Shown: positions 9,913 to 21,630 of the stretch, piece by piece | Position numbering within the stretch: position 1 is the stretch's first letter | Layout of the letters: every line of letters starts with the position of its first letter | Assembly: GCA_037951105.1 (NCBI GenBank) | Contig: JBAMJV010007988.1 | Coordinates: forward strand, 26,261-90,260 | Reading direction: 5' to 3' | Length of the DNA stretch: 64,000 nucleotides | Origin: Echinarachnius parma | Lineage: Eukaryota; Echinodermata; Echinoidea; Clypeasteroida; Echinarachniidae | Notes under the pieces: model-generated | What the model was told of the DNA's origin: nothing | The model's input: only the letters and a program-made list of their open reading frames with translations | The model's database searches: none | Translations under genes and position numbers: made by a program

Positions 9913-12900
9913 TTCCATAAGGTTGTAATTATGGTTACAGTCCGTTATTCGGAAGGTTCGTTATTCCGAAGGTTCGTTGATCCGAAAATAAAATCGGGTT
10001 CGTTATTCTGAAGGTTCGTTAGTCCTAAAATGAAATTAGGGTTATTAAAAAATACGACGTAGAAAAGAATTTGATTTTTTGAATTTGAATGTTGCCTAAA
10101 AAATGTATTTTGAGCAGTGTGGTCTTGGGAAAGGGGATCAATCTTATTCTAATTGCCGTGGCTGCATGGGGGTGTGGGAGAAGGGGAGGGGGCAAAGAGT
10201 GGCTTTAAAATTCTAGTAAAATTGTATAAGAATCATTTGTAATATGTTGTTATAATCTGAAATGAATTTCCTCAAAAGTGATTTTATTTTTCTTTGTAAA
10301 ACAGTGCAATAAGAATGAGATATTTGAGATATATTTATATCTTTCTCATGTAAAAAAAAACATGAAATTAAACCAAAATCAATTTGATATTCTATAATTA
10401 TAATTATGTCATAAAGTTAGATTTTGCTGCTTGATATCAGTCCAAAATATCTTAATTCTAACATTTTATTTGTCTGAATTGTATGTATTTCATCATAAAC
10501 AGCAACTAAGGGCAGGGGCGGATCTAGCTTTTTGCTAAAGGGGGTGTGGGAGGGGGTGCCCCCCCCCCCCCCGTTAAGGAGCTTTTGCATTGTTTTAATT
10601 GAAACTGTGCAATCTGAGTTTTCTTGTTTTACTCTCTTTTCCAATCAAATTAGATAAAAGCCATGATTTAAATTGATTTGGGAGGGGGCCCATGAAACAC
10701 CCCCAATTTCATTTTCGGATTAACAAACCCTAATTCATTTTAGGAGTACCGAACCTTCGGAATAACGAACCCGATTTCATTTTAGGAATAGCGAACCTTC
10801 GGAATAGGGTCATTCCATGTCAAATCACCCAAAAAAAGTGAAAATTTTCATCGTACCCCCTTCAAATTTGCTAATATTAGGTATGTATGATATTTCAACC
10901 TTTCAAAGCGCAAAGATTTAAGTTTTAGCCCAATCCGCCCAACGGTTTTGGCGCTATGGTCGATTCTTCGGGGGTAGTTTTGTCAAAAATGGGCGTGGGC
11001 ACCGTTTTTCAAATCGCCATTGTCCGTTAACCGTTGGGTCAATCTATTTGTTAATGGTGTCATTGGACTGGGGATGTTATATGCAATCCATTTATGCCAT
11101 TTGTTTTCATGCATGAGCGAGTTTGGATACGATAACCTTTGACCTAAGGCTTCGACCTTCCGTTTCACCTCGTGGATCAAATAATCTTGAGAATTTTTTT
11201 GGCTTAAATCTTGCCTTGATATAATATCTACAACATATGAAAGAATTGGAGATGTATTATTTCTACAGCCTTGTTTTAAGTTTGCAAATTTCATGTAAAA
11301 TTGAATTATTTTAGACCTACACCCATGTCCAAGAATTCTATAGGGGTGTATTGTATGAAAAGACCTTTTCAAAGTCAGGATTAGAGCCTATTCACACTCT
11401 GGCTCACCACTGTTAAATAGACCTACTAATCCCCATACAATAGCAATCCAGACAAATGACATTCTAATGATACCACATGTTTCCAACCTGACAATGGCCC
11501 TGTTGCAGAAAGAGATAAATCAATTGTGAGTCAGATCAAATGTTCTAAATGCACACATCTGATTGGTTGAAATGCAGAAAATGTATCTCTCTGCAATAGG
11601 GCCTAGGTGGAGATGTTTTCTTGAATACAATCTTTCAAGTTCAAATTATTGCAAACTTGTACATCAATTATGAAAGCAAATATCTTCAGGTATCCCTTTT
11701 CAATTAATTTAATGTTTGCATCAGAATTCAAACCTGATTCTTTCCAACTATACCAAACACAAACAGTAACTACCCTCTAGACAACTGCTCATAATTGTAC
11801 AACCAATGATTGTTTAAGATTTGATCTTACAATATTTCTACAGTTGTTTCGTACACTATGTGTGAAAATCAGAGATACTTATCTCTTCATGCTATGAAAG
11901 AGCTTAGATTAAAGACAAATGACCTAATTTCAAAAGTCACAAGAACTTGCTCATGCCTGTCCATTTCTGTGAATCATCACATTTGCTTAATGCATTATTT
12001 ATGGTTTGTGAAATTTAAAATTGCACTGTTTTTATTGCAATTAATGCATTTAAAAACAAGTGCCATTAAAAATCAAAATGAGTGGAATATCAAACAGCAT
12101 TGTTTTTGTGTTTGGTTTAGTTGGAAATAATCAGGGTTGAATGTTTACAATTGCAAATCATGTTACTATTGCATGAATTTCTGTTGCATAGAAACATTAA
12201 ATTAATTGAAAAGGGATACCTGTAGATATTTGCTTTCATAATTGATGTACAAGTTTGCAATAATTTGAACTTTAAAGATTTTATTCAAGAAAACATCTCC
12301 ACCTAGGCCCTATTGCAGAGAGATACATTTTCTGCGTTTCAACCAATCAGATTTGTGCATTTAGAACATTTGATCTGACTCGCAATTGATTTATCTCTTT
12401 CTGCAACAGGGCCATTGTCAGGTTGGAAACATGTGGTATCATTAGAATGTCATTTGTCTGGATTGCTATTGTATGGGGATTAGCAGGTCTATTTAACAGT
12501 GGTGAGCCAGAGTGTGAATAGGCTCTAATCCTGACTTTGAAAAGGTCTTTTTCATACAATACACCCCTATATAATTCTTGGACATGGGTGTAGGTCTAAA
12601 ATAATTCAATTTTACATGAAATTTGCAAACTTAAAACAAGGCTGTAGAAAAAACAAGAAATAATACATCTCCAATTCTTTCATATGTTGTAGATATTATA
12701 TCAAGCCAAGATTTAAGCCAAAAAAATTCTCAAAATTATTTGATCCACGAGGTAAAACGGAAGGTTGAAGCCTAAGGTCAAAGGTTATCGTATCCAAACT
12801 CGCTCATGCATGAAAACAAATGGCATAAATGGATTGCATATAACATCTCCAGTCCAATGACACCATTAACAAATAAATTGACCCAACGGTTAACGGACAA

Positions 12901-13140
12901 TGGCAATTTGAAAAACGGTGCCCACGCCCATTTTTGACAAAACTACCCCCAAAGAATCGCCCATAGCGCCAAAACCGTTGGGCGGATTGGGATAAAACTG
13001 AAATATTTGCGCTTTGAAAGGTTGAAATATCATACATACCAAATATGAACAAATTTGAAGGGGGTACGATGAAATCCATTGGGTGATTTGACATGGAATG
13101 ACCCAATAACGAAGCGCACCCGTAATTATAGCTCTATGGA
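9913..13140. mobile_element. nested inverted-repeat element with GTTATTC(C)GAAGG arms
   Basis: The left arm (about 9913-10040) carries repeated GTTATTCGGAAGGTTCG-type motifs and AAATGAAATTAGGGTT. The inverted counterpart lies at about 10700-10806 and resumes at 13105-13140, on the other side of the element at 10807-13104. The middle (10040-10700) is AT-rich with a G-run and a poly-C tract at 10560-10572, and has no coding sequence. It is nested in the MULE-like element and was itself split by the next one. Confidence 0.7.
10807..13104. mobile_element. 2.3-kb fold-back element, ~1-kb inverted arms
   Basis: Begins GGGTCATTCCATGTCAAATC and ends with its reverse complement. It is flanked by AATA on both sides (10803-10806, 13105-13108). 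The arms run from 10807 to about 11780 and from about 12090 to 13104 with scattered differences and small indels, leaving a centre of about 300 bp. The ORFs of 70-129 codons in it fall inside the arms on both strands and resemble no known protein. Its insertion splits the GTTATTC..GAAGG arm of the surrounding element between 10806 and 13105. The superfamily is not identified. Confidence 0.82.
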
Positions 13141-13527
13141 TATTTAGCCACAGTGAGACGAAACCTGTGTATAAAAGAAAAATAATTGGCCATTACAATC
13201 AGGTGACCTTCATACACCACCGAAGAGAAAATAGATAATATTATTAATAGATAATATCTATTTTATCTATTTTCCCACTATTCATCAAACGGTGCATATT
13301 GACCACCTAAAAGGAAACAAGTAGGCGTTATAATCAGGTACCTTTACAAAAAAACAGGTTCCATAAAATGGTATATCGTCAAACAGGCAACGGGAGGATG
13401 AGTGGGATACATCCCGCCTCACAAGGTGGGGAATGACATGTACAATTACCCCCCCCCCCCCCCTTTTTGTATTTGTATACGAGTGGGAAAGAAAACATTC
13501 GTTGTAACACCTATATCATATCAAACT

Positions 13528-13852
13528 TCCATTAGACCAAATAATGGTCATTAGACCAAATGGTCATTAGACCAAATGGGCATTAGACCATGTGGGCATT
13601 AGACCATGTGGGCATTAGCCCAAGTGAGACATTAGCCCAAGTGGGAGTAGCCCAAACGGGAATTTGATGAAATGGTGATTAGACGAAGTGGGTTTGGACC
13701 AAGTGGATATTAGACGATAAGGGTATAGCCCAAATGGTTATTAGACGAACCGGCTATTGGACCAAGTGGTTGTAGACGAAATGGGTTTAGACTATGTAGG
13801 ATTAGACGAAGTGGATATTAGACGAGCGGGTTTAGACCAAGTGGGGGTTTAC
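13528..13852 (-). repeat. degenerate 13-15-bp minisatellite (right subterminal array)
   Basis: Units of the type CATTAGACCAAATGG and ATTAGACGAAGTGG, the inverse of the array at 9541-9860, ending at the right terminal inverted repeat. Confidence 0.85.
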
Positions 13853-13993
13853 CACTAACTTTTACTCTCGAGTTACGGTGTTCTTACTGCGCAAGGCACA
13901 GTGTATAGATTGCGTCTATCGCTAGAATGCCGACAGTGAAAATAACAATAATAATGTAAAAAAGGCCATGAAAGCGATAGATTTGTCGATCTA
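13853..13993 (-). repeat. right terminal inverted repeat of the MULE-like element
   Basis: Reverse complement of 8867-9009, ending CGATCTA and followed directly by the CTGAGGTAG target duplication. Confidence 0.88.
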
Positions 13994-14002
13994 CTGAGGT
14001 AG

Positions 14003-16934
14003 GGCATCCCCATTACATGTGGGTACCTATACAGGTACCCACATCTACACCTACATCAAAATGTAAGGTAGGGTTTCTCCCCGTTTATTCATTCCACTTA
14101 TGACATGACATTTGTAATCTATAAGGTGAAATTAAATCATTGAAAGATGTGTTTTTGATACTTACCCACTTTTCTTGCTATGAATCAGCCAATATTTCAC
14201 GTTCATTTGCCATGCAGTCGCGTCGAGCGCTGATTATCGCACACGCTTGCGACGGAAGTACCGTGAAAAGTGTGTTGCTGAAATGACCTTTCGTTAGGTA
14301 GTCTTCGTCCAGCCAGGAATTGATACGTTGTAAATTACTTACGCACATTATTGTATGCCTGTCAAATCGGAAATAAAGTGTGTGCCACTAGTCACTGAGT
14401 GCGCTTGAGATGAAACTACCGTATTTTGCTTGCGAATTGTTGTTTTTCAAACTTTTAAAGAATATGGATTTAAAAATAGTAACGACTGATTTTTGAATAG
14501 AATTAAATAAAATACGATGAAATATTTTTTTTTTTTATGAAAAAACGTACACACATTAAATTAAATTATACATTTTTACTTTGCAGTTTTAACAGTCGAT
14601 GATGAGCCTTGCTTCCGACCAAAACAAGTTCGTATAATTGATGACGTATACATTTATGCCCTAGCTGCACAGTGAACGACATTTTCACGTGTGCTTTGAT
14701 GCTGGATTGACGGGCAGTTCAGGACCAACGAATATTATTGAAGCCCATTTCAATTTAGCTAGGGGCAACGTGACGCCATCAAATGGAGAATTTTTCATCG
14801 GCCATCTAGCAAGATCTACAAAGTTAGGTGAGAAAATACAAAATAAGAAATCATTCATGAACAATAGTCTTTACAACTAACCCCAAAAAGGGGGGTTAGT
14901 GAAGTCACTACTGCTATACGGCAGTGTGACTTTTGGGCATACTTGGCCATACAGTTTCCCATTCGCTAGTGTACATCGCGACGCAGGCGTGAGGTAGGGT
15001 GTCCATTCGCCGCATATATATGCTGTGTGAATTACCGTAGACAGTAAATTGTCCCGTGAATTATTGCATACATTCAGTGTTGGTCCCTCGCTGCGATGGA
15101 TTTTTTTTTCAGGAATCGAGCCTAGAAAAGGGGAAAAGGGGGTTAAAACATTGAATTTATATTACACATGACGTGTTTGCCCTGTTAGCGTGAGTTCCAC
15201 CTCGGTGGAACTCAACTGGTCACATTTTTTTCTGATGTTGACACTTTTATCTCTTCAGGCAACAATCCCATGCTGTTTTAACTGCCTCCTCCCCCCAGGC
15301 CTAGTGCTATCATAGAGATAATCTTCTCTGGGCTGCAGTTCACTGTATGACCACTAGTCTATGTTTGCAGACCTCTTCATTCTTATTATGACCTATAAAC
15401 ATTCAGACAGCATGTCTATTTAAGTTGTCTGTAGCAGTTATCCTGCCTGTAGACTGTAGTGGACACTAAACTAAATTAATTCTAAAAGTAAAACACCAGT
15501 CTCTTTTGAGGCCAAAAACTTAACCAAGGGAGTAGCATTTATTAAACAATCATTCTGGTAAATGTGCAGTGAAAGATTTTAGCAATGTTTTCCCCAGAAT
15601 GAGAATTCTCTCCCCCAGTCTCTTTTATACACACATCTCGCAAACCTTATATAATACTCACACAACCAATGTTATAACCTACAGTATACTTTTACTGAGT
15701 TTAATTACTAAGACTAACACTACAAGACTTCTGGTCTAGCTCGGGTCCACTGACCAACGACCTTGGCATACCTCCTCTCTTTTTCCTCACTTCCTCCTCT
15801 TGCTGCCAGTAAATTGACACATCAGCGCCTAGAGGCTAGTGATAAGAGCGAACAGGGATCAAATAAATTCCCCAAGGTCCAATCTGAACTAGCTTGACAG
15901 TGGAAAACCCTGACCGCTCGCCAGCGCTGAGGAGAGGTAGTCCCCTAACTACTGTGTAACCTAATGAAATATCAGTTGATTGTACTCACGAGATTTTGAT
16001 CATTCTGGTGATCCGAATGCCACTTCGGAACAGGTTTCCGATGTATCAAAAAAATCCAAGAAATTAGCACTCGACCGGATATCGTGTTCCGGGGAAAATC
16101 GTAAAGAGCTCTTCTGAAAAAAATGGTACAGAGGGTGCCAGACTGAAATTGGCACAAAACTGCTATGCTCTTTATTTGGCTAGGAGGTATACAAAAAAAA
16201 ATTACTTACCTCAAAAGTTAGCTATAGACTACACATTTATCCACCTTTTTGCGACTTTTGATTGAAAACTTCGATATTTTTTTATATATAAAAATATAAA
16301 AATTCATACTTTTTTTTCAGTTATACCCTTGTCGCAGGTACCTGTATATGCGCCATGGAAAAATACATATTTACAATTTATTTCTGAGTTTTAAATATTT
16401 TCAATCTCGATGCGCAGAAGGAAAAACCACTGCAATTTGCGCACTATAAGAAGCGCCGTGACGTCACGACCGATGTTGTTGTTGTTATTTAATTTTTATG
16501 GCGATTAGTCAATGGTGACTATTGTCGCCAACTACCATACATTTTTTTTTTTTATTTAAAATTAAATTTCTATGTATTTATATCATCAATATTTATATAT
16601 ACGGCTATATCGTGGTTTAGTCCCCTGGGGACTCCAATTTTTACAGCACCAAACTTACGGCAATTTCGATGGATTTCTCGGTCTAATAATCTTGAATAGA
16701 TTTCCTTTGTTTACGCTGCGAAACTCGCCTGAAAGCGGGGATTTCTTGGGTTTTCTTTCCACCACGCGTTTTCCCATAGAAACAATAATCACGGATGCGG
16801 ACGAGTATCACAAGAGACATATAATTGCAAATTTTGTAATCGCAATCAAAAACACATAAATCGCTTCCACAAATCAGTAGTAAAACCAAAAACTGTATAA
16901 TATTTAGACAGTTCAATAATTCAACTATCTTTTA
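14003..16934. other. no confirmed gene; several short hairpins
   Basis: Perfect or near-perfect hairpins occur at 14017-14044 (arms ATGTGGGTACCT, 4-nt loop), 14902-14932 (arms AAGTCAC/ACTGC with a 1-nt bulge) and 15191-15214 (arms TGAGTTCCACC, 2-nt loop). A possible coding remnant is listed separately at 14588-14880. The remainder shows no family I recognise. This interval may include the original sequence, or first inserted element, into which later transposons went. Confidence 0.4.
14588..14880 (+). pseudogene. possible exon remnants of an unknown protein
   Basis: After a pyrimidine-rich tract and TTTGCAG (to about 14587), the plus strand reads LTVDDEPCFRPKQVRIID, then DVYIYALAAQ and a stop. 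A shifted frame then reads HFHVCFDAGLTGSSGPTNII, EAHFNLARGNVTPSNGEFF and IGHLARSTK, and ends at a TAA at 14878-14880. Both stretches have amino-acid usage like real protein, and the acceptor-like site is convincing. The switch of frame and my failure to recognise the family keep this tentative. It could be a decayed host exon, a transposon-captured piece, or chance. Confidence 0.25.
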
Positions 16935-17378
16935 CTTCTAGTTCTATGGTAATACTCATCAACGCCTGTTCAGCATCTAGATGAGGGAAAAGCATAGAGT
17001 TGTTATATACAGCTCTATGCGGTACAGTTCCTGTAAAGAGAACTAAATTGTTTCAAGAGCCACCTTAAACTGCTCCAAAGAAGGCAGTTCGACGATGTTC
17101 TGAGGTAGCTCGTCCCAGTCCTTTAGTGTCCTGGGGAAATAACTCAATTTGTAAGTGTCCATTGAAGAGCCTAGTCTCATATATCGTTGTTGTTGACTCC
17201 TCCTTGTAGTTCGCTCCCTCGGTTTGATGTAATCCGGTATTGGAATTGCAATGTTGTTATTTGCTATCTTGTAGAACATTGACAATCGTGCCCGTTTTCT
17301 TCTTTCTTCAAGAGTTTGGAGATTAAGTTGTTCTCGCATGGATGTTACACTGGCATCACGCTGGTAGTTTCTGCTTGT
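16935..17378 (-). mobile_element. LINE 3' fragment: RT C-terminal tail plus 3' UTR
   Basis: On the minus strand 17378-17043 encodes SRNYQRDASVTSM, then EERRKRARLSMFYKI, PDYIKPRERTTR, LSYFPRTLKDWDELP and FKVAL, then a stop. This is the standard C-terminal tail of animal non-LTR retrotransposon reverse transcriptases (..LEERR..ARL.M.YKI.., P..R.TR.., FFPRTI.DWN.LP). It is a different family from the LINE at 44855-48880. The 3' UTR includes a hairpin GCATAGAG/CTCTATGC (16992-17020), a common LINE 3' feature. The 5' side stops where a palindromic MITE begins, so the rest of the ORF is missing. Confidence 0.78.
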
Positions 17379-18190
17379 ACTTACTCGTGAAATTAGGCTC
17401 CGCCCTGTACAAACCTATGTAGCGCCTTCCATAGAGTTGTACATGGCGGAGCCTATATTCACGAGTAAGTAAAGAGAGTTGAACTTCGCCAACTCTCTTT
17501 ACTTACTCGTGAAATTAGGCTCCGCCCTGTATAAACCTATGGAGCGCCTTCCATAGAGTTGTACAGGGCGGAGCCTTCATTCACGAGTAAGTAAAGAGAG
17601 TTGAACATTGATTTTCATAATTACTTGATGCAGTTTATTTCGTCTGGACGGTTCTTAGATGTTATTATTCTGACGAAATAAACCCAATCTCATAAATATT
17701 TGGGTTCATTTCGTCAGAGGAGTTTAGGATTCATTGATTTCACGAGTAAGTAAAGAGAGTTGGCGAAGTTCAACTCTCTTTACTTACTCGTGAATATAGG
17801 CTCCGCCATGTACAACTCTATGGAAGGCGCTCCATAGGTTTGTACAGGTCGGAGCCTTATTTCACGAGTAAGTAAACAGAGTTGAACATTGACTTTCATA
17901 ATTACTTGAAGCAGTTTATTTTGTTTGGACGATTCTTTGATGTATTATTCTGACGAAATAAACCCAATCTTATAATTATTTGGGTTTATTTCGTCAGAGG
18001 AGATTAGGAATGGAAAATGTTACGAATTGTCGTTCTGACGAAATAAACCCAATATTCTCGAAATGAAATATTTGTTAGTTTGTGGAAGCAGACACGCGAC
18101 GCGCATCAGATCATATCGGCCGCAATTTGACTTGTCAGCTGGTAGGAAGGTGTCCGGTTCGAACTGTCCCCCGGAGCCTTATTTCACGAT
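17379..18190. mobile_element. cluster of short palindromic MITEs and fold-back hairpins
   Basis: Three copies of an approximately 90-bp palindrome occur near 17381-17468, 17500-17590 and 17781-17873, the last in inverse orientation. Each begins TTACTCGTGAAATTAGGC, has TCCGCC..GTAC arms, and ends GAGTAA. Between copies lies another palindrome, GTAAAGAGAGTTG with its complement (17469-17502, repeated inverted at about 17750-17783). Hairpins built from TCTGACGAAATAAACCC and its complement lie at about 17669-17717 and 17949-17999, with a lone arm near 18034. A partial palindrome end occurs at about 18172-18190. No coding capacity. Confidence 0.75.
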
Positions 18191-18221
18191 AATGCCATAT
18201 ATATACAAGTATGCATTTATT

Positions 18222-19659
18222 AGGTGATACGTATAGGTGATACGTATAGCGTATCACCTTTTGTTATTACTCAGCGGGGTGTTTCCACAATCGCACAATA
18301 CTTCACGATCATCTCTGGCTTTGTGTATATAATTCGTGTCATGTTACAAGGCTAGATCTCGATAAGATCTTGTTCATAACATATCAAATTATCATGCGAC
18401 ATCATTCGATAACGCTACCACGATCCGTCGTCATTTCCCGCGGTCATTCCGATTTCATTCGACATCATTTTGATAACGCTATCACGATCCGTCTTTATTT
18501 CCCGCGGTCATTACGATCTCTAAATATACTGCAATTGTGGAAACATAATTATTATTTTTTTTTTTTCTTTGTACGTTTTTTGTGTCTCGTGTCTGTAAAA
18601 TTTGGCTGGGGATATGATAATGAAACCTGGTGAACATAATAGACCTTGGTCCGAAATTGTGCACCTGGGTAATGATTATGATTCAACAGCCCATATCTTT
18701 CTTACGTAATGGTATATTTTCACCAAATTCTGTACATGGCAAGCTAAGTTCAAGGGCTATATAAAAATGTCGCACCCAAGGTCGTACGGACAACGACGGA
18801 CGCGTACGCGCGCGTCAAAGGGTAAAAATCCTTGAAAAATTCTCAAATCAACCGGCGAACCAATTTTCCATACGTTTCAGGTCATTCCGAGCATTTCAAA
18901 ATTTTGCGCGCGTGCGCGTTTCCGCGCGCGCTTTTTCACGCGTAGCGCGCACGGAACAAAAAATGGCCGGTTTTTTTTTGGAAACTGTTCCCAATACTTT
19001 CTATGATAAATTAAAACAGTTCCCAGATCTCCTCGACCAAAAACGCTCGAACAGGAGGGCGTAAAACTTTAAAATCCGCGAGTGCTGCTATGCACAAAAT
19101 ATGTACAAAATATGCCCTTTTTTAATTGATAATAATTTTTAAAATCCACGGGCAATTTTGTTAAAAATTTTTTTCCTTGCTGACGAATGAGTTGTAGATA
19201 CAACGTCATGCATCCTTATCGCCAACCAAACCTCATTATGTAATCATATGACCATGAGAAGTTAACATTAGCAGTTTTCAACGATTTTATCATTTGCGAT
19301 TATGTATATATCGTGTTTGGATTCCGATATCTCGGTCAATTCTGCTTGAATCTGTCCCAAGTTTTGATATCTTGTAGCTGGGACGATTCTGAACAATTAC
19401 TATCTCTTTCCGACCGGAAATGTGCCGATGCGCGCGTGCTACACATGAAATCCGCGCGTGCTGCCATACGTAAAATATGTGAAAATGTGGTAAAAACATG
19501 CCCTGTTAAATTGATCATAAATTGGAAAATCCATGTTCAGTATTTTGGTCGTTATGTTTTCGTGATAGAGTATGAGTTGTAGGTATAGTGCGATATTCAA
19601 AGTTCGCAAACCGGACATCATGACGTCATCAAATTGCCATGAAAAGCGAATATTTAATT
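18222..19659 (+). mobile_element. Helitron2/Helentron-like element 1, left segment
   Basis: Outermost element of the nested stack. It starts at AGGTGATACG after a TT, with the first 13 bp duplicated (18222 and 18235). The 5' end is a hairpin: AGGTGATACG, loop TATAG, CGTATCACCT. The body matches the other copies for about 1.4 kb, except for a deletion of about 58 bp near 18678 that removes a TGACGTCA motif. The segment stops at 19659 (..TTTAATT), where element 2 is inserted. The same element resumes at 39800-39977 and again at 49137-51368, so its own length is about 3.85 kb. No Rep/helicase ORF is present; the short ORFs (up to 89 codons) recur only because the DNA repeats. Confidence 0.82.
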
Positions 19660-21306
19660 AGGTGATACGTATAGCGTATCACCTTTTGTTATTACTCAGC
19701 AGGGTGTTTCCACAATCGCACAATACTTCACGATCATATCTGGCTTTGTGTATATAATTCGTGTCATGTTACAAGGCTCGATCTCGATAAGATCTTGTTC
19801 ATAACATATCAAATTATCATGCGACATCATTTGATAACGCTACCACGATCCGTCGTCATTTCCCGCGGTCATTCCGATTTCATTCGACATCATTTTGATA
19901 ACGCTATCACGATCCGTCTTTATTTCCCGCGGTCATTACGATCTGCAAATATACCGCAATTGTGGAAACACAATTATTTTTCTTTTTTTTCTTTGTACGT
20001 TTTTTGTGTCTCGTGTCTGTAAAAATTTGGCTGGGGATATGATAATGAAACCTGGTGAACATAATAGACCTTGGTCCGAAATTGTGCACCTGGGTAATGA
20101 TTATGACGGTACTACCCTGTGACGTCATGGAGACGCCATTTTGTGAAATATTTCAACAGCCCATATCTTTCTTACGTAATGGTATACTTTCACCAAATTC
20201 TGTACATGGCAAGCTAAGTTCAAGGGCTATATAAAAATGTCGCACCCAAGGTCGTACGGACAACGACGGACGCGTACGCGCGCGTCAAATGGTAAAAATC
20301 CTTGAAAAATTCTCAAATCAACCGGCGAACCAATTTTCCATACGTTTCAGGTCATTCCGAGCATTTCAAAATTTTGCGCGATTGCGCGTTTGCGCGCGCG
20401 CTTTTTCACGCGTAGCGCGCACGGAACAAAAAAATGGCCGTTTTTTTTTTGGAAACTGTTCCCAATACTTTCTATGATAAATTAAAACAGTTCCCAGATC
20501 TCCTCGACCAAAAACGCTCGAACAGGAGGGCGTAAAACTTTAAAATCCGCGAGTGCTGCTATGCACAAAATATGTACAAAATATGTCCTTTTTTAATTGA
20601 TAATAATTGTTAAAATCCACGGGCAATTTTGTTAAAAATATTTTTCCTTGCTGACGAATGAGTTGTAGATACAACGTCATGCATCCTTATCGCCAACCAA
20701 ACCTCATTATGTAATCATATGACCATGAGAAGTTAACATTAGCAGTTTTCAACGATTTTATCATTTGCGATTATGTATATTTCGTGTTTGGATTCCGATA
20801 TCTCGGTCAATTCTGCTTGAATCTGTCCCAAGTTTTGATATCTTGTAGCTGGGACGATTCTGAACAATTGCTATCTCTTTTCGACCGGAAATGTGCCGAT
20901 GCGCGCGTGCTACACATGAAATTCACGCGTGCTGCCATACGTAAAATATGTGAAAATGTGGTAAAAACATGCCCTGTTCAATTGATCATAAATTTGAAAA
21001 TCCATGTTCAGTATTTTGGTCGTTATGTTTTCGTGATAGAGTATGAGTTGTAGGTATAGTGCGATATTCAAAGTTCGCAAACCGGACATCATGACGTCAT
21101 CAAATTGCCATGAAAAGCGAATATTTAATTTTGATTGATTTCATAAATGTTGTATTATGTTTGGAAGGTGCAGTTTTGCTTCTATCTCCTTCGATCCCGC
21201 TCGAATACGTCTACAATTTTGATATGTTGTAGTGGAGATATTGAGGAAAAATAATATGTTCCTATTAATTTGCTCAAATAATGGCAACATTTGTTTTTCC
21301 TTTATT
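19660..21306 (+). mobile_element. Helitron2/Helentron-like element 2, left segment
   Basis: Starts with the 5' hairpin directly after ..TTTAATT of element 1. It extends through the region where element 1 was cut (intact AATTTTGATTGATTTC here) and is cut in turn at ..CCTTTATT (21306) by element 3. Its continuation TTGCAATTTAGC starts at 26489 after element 3. Element 1 resumes after the CTAG end at 39799, so the right end of this insertion event should be at or before 39799. Confidence 0.78.
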
Positions 21307-21630
21307 AGGTGATACGTATAGCGTATCACCTTTTGTTATTACTCAGCGGGGTGTTTCCACAATCGCACAATACTTCACGATCATCTCTGGCTTTGTGTAT
21401 ATAATTCGTGTCATGTTACAAGGCTCGATCTCGATAAGATCTTGTTCATAACATATCAAATTATATCATGCGAAATCATTTGATAACGCTACCACGATCC
21501 GTCGTCATTTCCCGCGGTCATTCCGATTTCATTCGACATCATTTTGATAGCGCTATCACGATCCGTCTTTATTTCCCGCGGTCATTACGATCTCGAAATA
21601 TACCGCAATTGTGGAAACACAATTCTTTTT

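Larger units (their letters stand above)
8867..13993. mobile_element. 5.1-kb MULE-like inverted-repeat transposon, non-coding
   Basis: Terminal inverted repeats of about 140 bp (8867-9009 and 13853-13993) begin TAGATCGACAAATC and end near CGAGAGTAAAAGTTAGT. A perfect 9-bp direct repeat CTGAGGTAG flanks it (8858-8866 and 13994-14002). Inward of the ends lie inverted arrays of degenerate 13-15-bp repeats. Between these sit two further nested fold-back elements and a hairpin on the left side only. No ORF resembles a MULE transposase, so the element is non-autonomous. It sits in the satellite or in whatever interrupted the satellite (see the 8-bp repeat finding). Confidence 0.85.

Noticed and set aside
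10983..11372. 129-codon minus-strand ORF
   Set aside because: Falls inside the inverted arm of the fold-back element; the other arm carries a broken version and no family is recognised.
18105..18175. tRNA-like stretch with GGTTCGAACTG resembling a B box
   Set aside because: The spacing to any A-box-like sequence is too short and no cloverleaf can be drawn.
19313..19582. 89-codon ORF repeated in several copies (MFGFRYLGQFCLNLSQ...), as if a conserved gene
   Set aside because: Overlaps ORFs on the opposite strand, is truncated in some copies, and resembles no Rep, helicase or other protein; conservation is explained by recent copying of the whole element.
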